Positions 63,966-64,000 of a DNA stretch of 64,000 nt are shown piece after piece; positions within the stretch are counted from its first letter, which is position 1, and the number at the start of each line of letters is the position of its first letter. The translations under genes were made by a program, and so were the position numbers. Source of the stretch: NBLH01 sp050296515. GTDB lineage: Bacteria > Bacteroidota > Bacteroidia > Bacteroidales > NBLH01. The stretch covers positions 4,121-68,120 of the forward strand of contig JBNKRJ010000026.1 of NCBI GenBank assembly GCA_050296515.1, written 5' to 3'. The notes below the pieces were generated by a model. It had not been told where the DNA came from. It did no database searches and saw only the letters and a list, made by a program, of their open reading frames with translations.

Positions 63966-64000
63966 GAGGCTGTGTAAAAAATGAATTTCGTGAGAAAGCA
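63966..64000. mobile_element. Possible insertion-sequence end at the right edge
   Basis: The string GAGGCTGTGTAAAAAATG resembles the terminal inverted repeats of IS elements of the IS1182/IS4 type (GAGGCTGTNT-A-rich). Only 35 bases are visible, so neither the partner end nor a transposase can be checked. Confidence 0.3.

Noticed and set aside
1..64000. CRISPR array, tRNA or rRNA
   Set aside because: No spaced direct repeats of CRISPR type, no clover-leaf signature and no rRNA segments were found by eye; the only tandem repeats are the IS21 end and the 33-bp units.

Overview
The window comes from a low-GC member of the Bacteroidota, probably in or near the Bacteroidales/Marinilabiliales (lineage is an inference). 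The signs are lipoproteins with a short lipobox right after a hydrophobic leader, a T9SS-type C-terminal sorting domain, TAnnTTTG-type -7 promoter boxes, a long acidic extension on ribosomal protein S16, an ATP synthase epsilon subunit without its C-terminal helices, IS66 and IS21 elements of Bacteroidota type, and almost no Shine-Dalgarno sequences. I see no rRNA, tRNA or CRISPR array.

1-5.6 kb is an eroded accessory island. It starts with the 3' end of an unidentified gene and three paralogous cysteine-rich lipoproteins; a decayed second copy of that gene's tail lies in front of the third. This looks like a polymorphic-toxin tail/immunity array. Next come a fragment resembling the PAAR-like module of Rhs proteins, a complete IS66 element (2294-4621) with unrelated broken ORFs on its two sides and no target duplication, an IS21 left end with a cut istA, a 5'-truncated and frameshifted beta-barrel gene, and the last 33 codons of pyruvate phosphate dikinase. 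5.6-9.5 kb holds lineage-specific envelope genes: a catalytically dead M23-like protein, a secreted caspase with two C-terminal Tudor-knot-like repeats, and a barrel lipoprotein.

9.6-28.4 kb is mostly core: rpsP-rimM, ferredoxin-NADP reductase, a macroglobulin/TonB-plug protein, an M28 peptidase, an LpxH-like hydrolase, a Cache-PAS histidine kinase with its LuxR-type regulator, ddl, a Na/Pi symporter with PhoU domain, a radical SAM/SPASM enzyme, and a fused 2Fe-2S/molybdenum hydroxylase. A MITE-like element with 16-bp inverted ends and 10-bp direct repeats sits on the start codon of the small gene at 21989.

28.4-36.4 kb is mixed: a T9SS-cargo pseudogene with three in-frame stops, a lipoprotein, a GT39-like glycosyltransferase, an unexplained open frame without a start, a 33-bp tandem repeat in front of an AAA_14/DUF4143 ATPase that overlaps a sirtuin, and an ECF sigma/anti-sigma pair. 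36.4-64 kb has dnaE, pyk, hydrolases and lipoproteins (a Tat-type dienelactone hydrolase and an archaemetzincin lipoprotein among them), a SatD/DUF3307 pair behind a palindromic operator candidate, asd, a TPR histidine kinase, an acyltransferase, two methyltransferases flanking a KAS III gene, an FkbM-dtd-mazG-deoC operon, a second MITE-like palindrome, DUF3108 and lipoprotein genes, atpD-atpC, and a DUF2167 protein. A possible IS end starts at the right edge.
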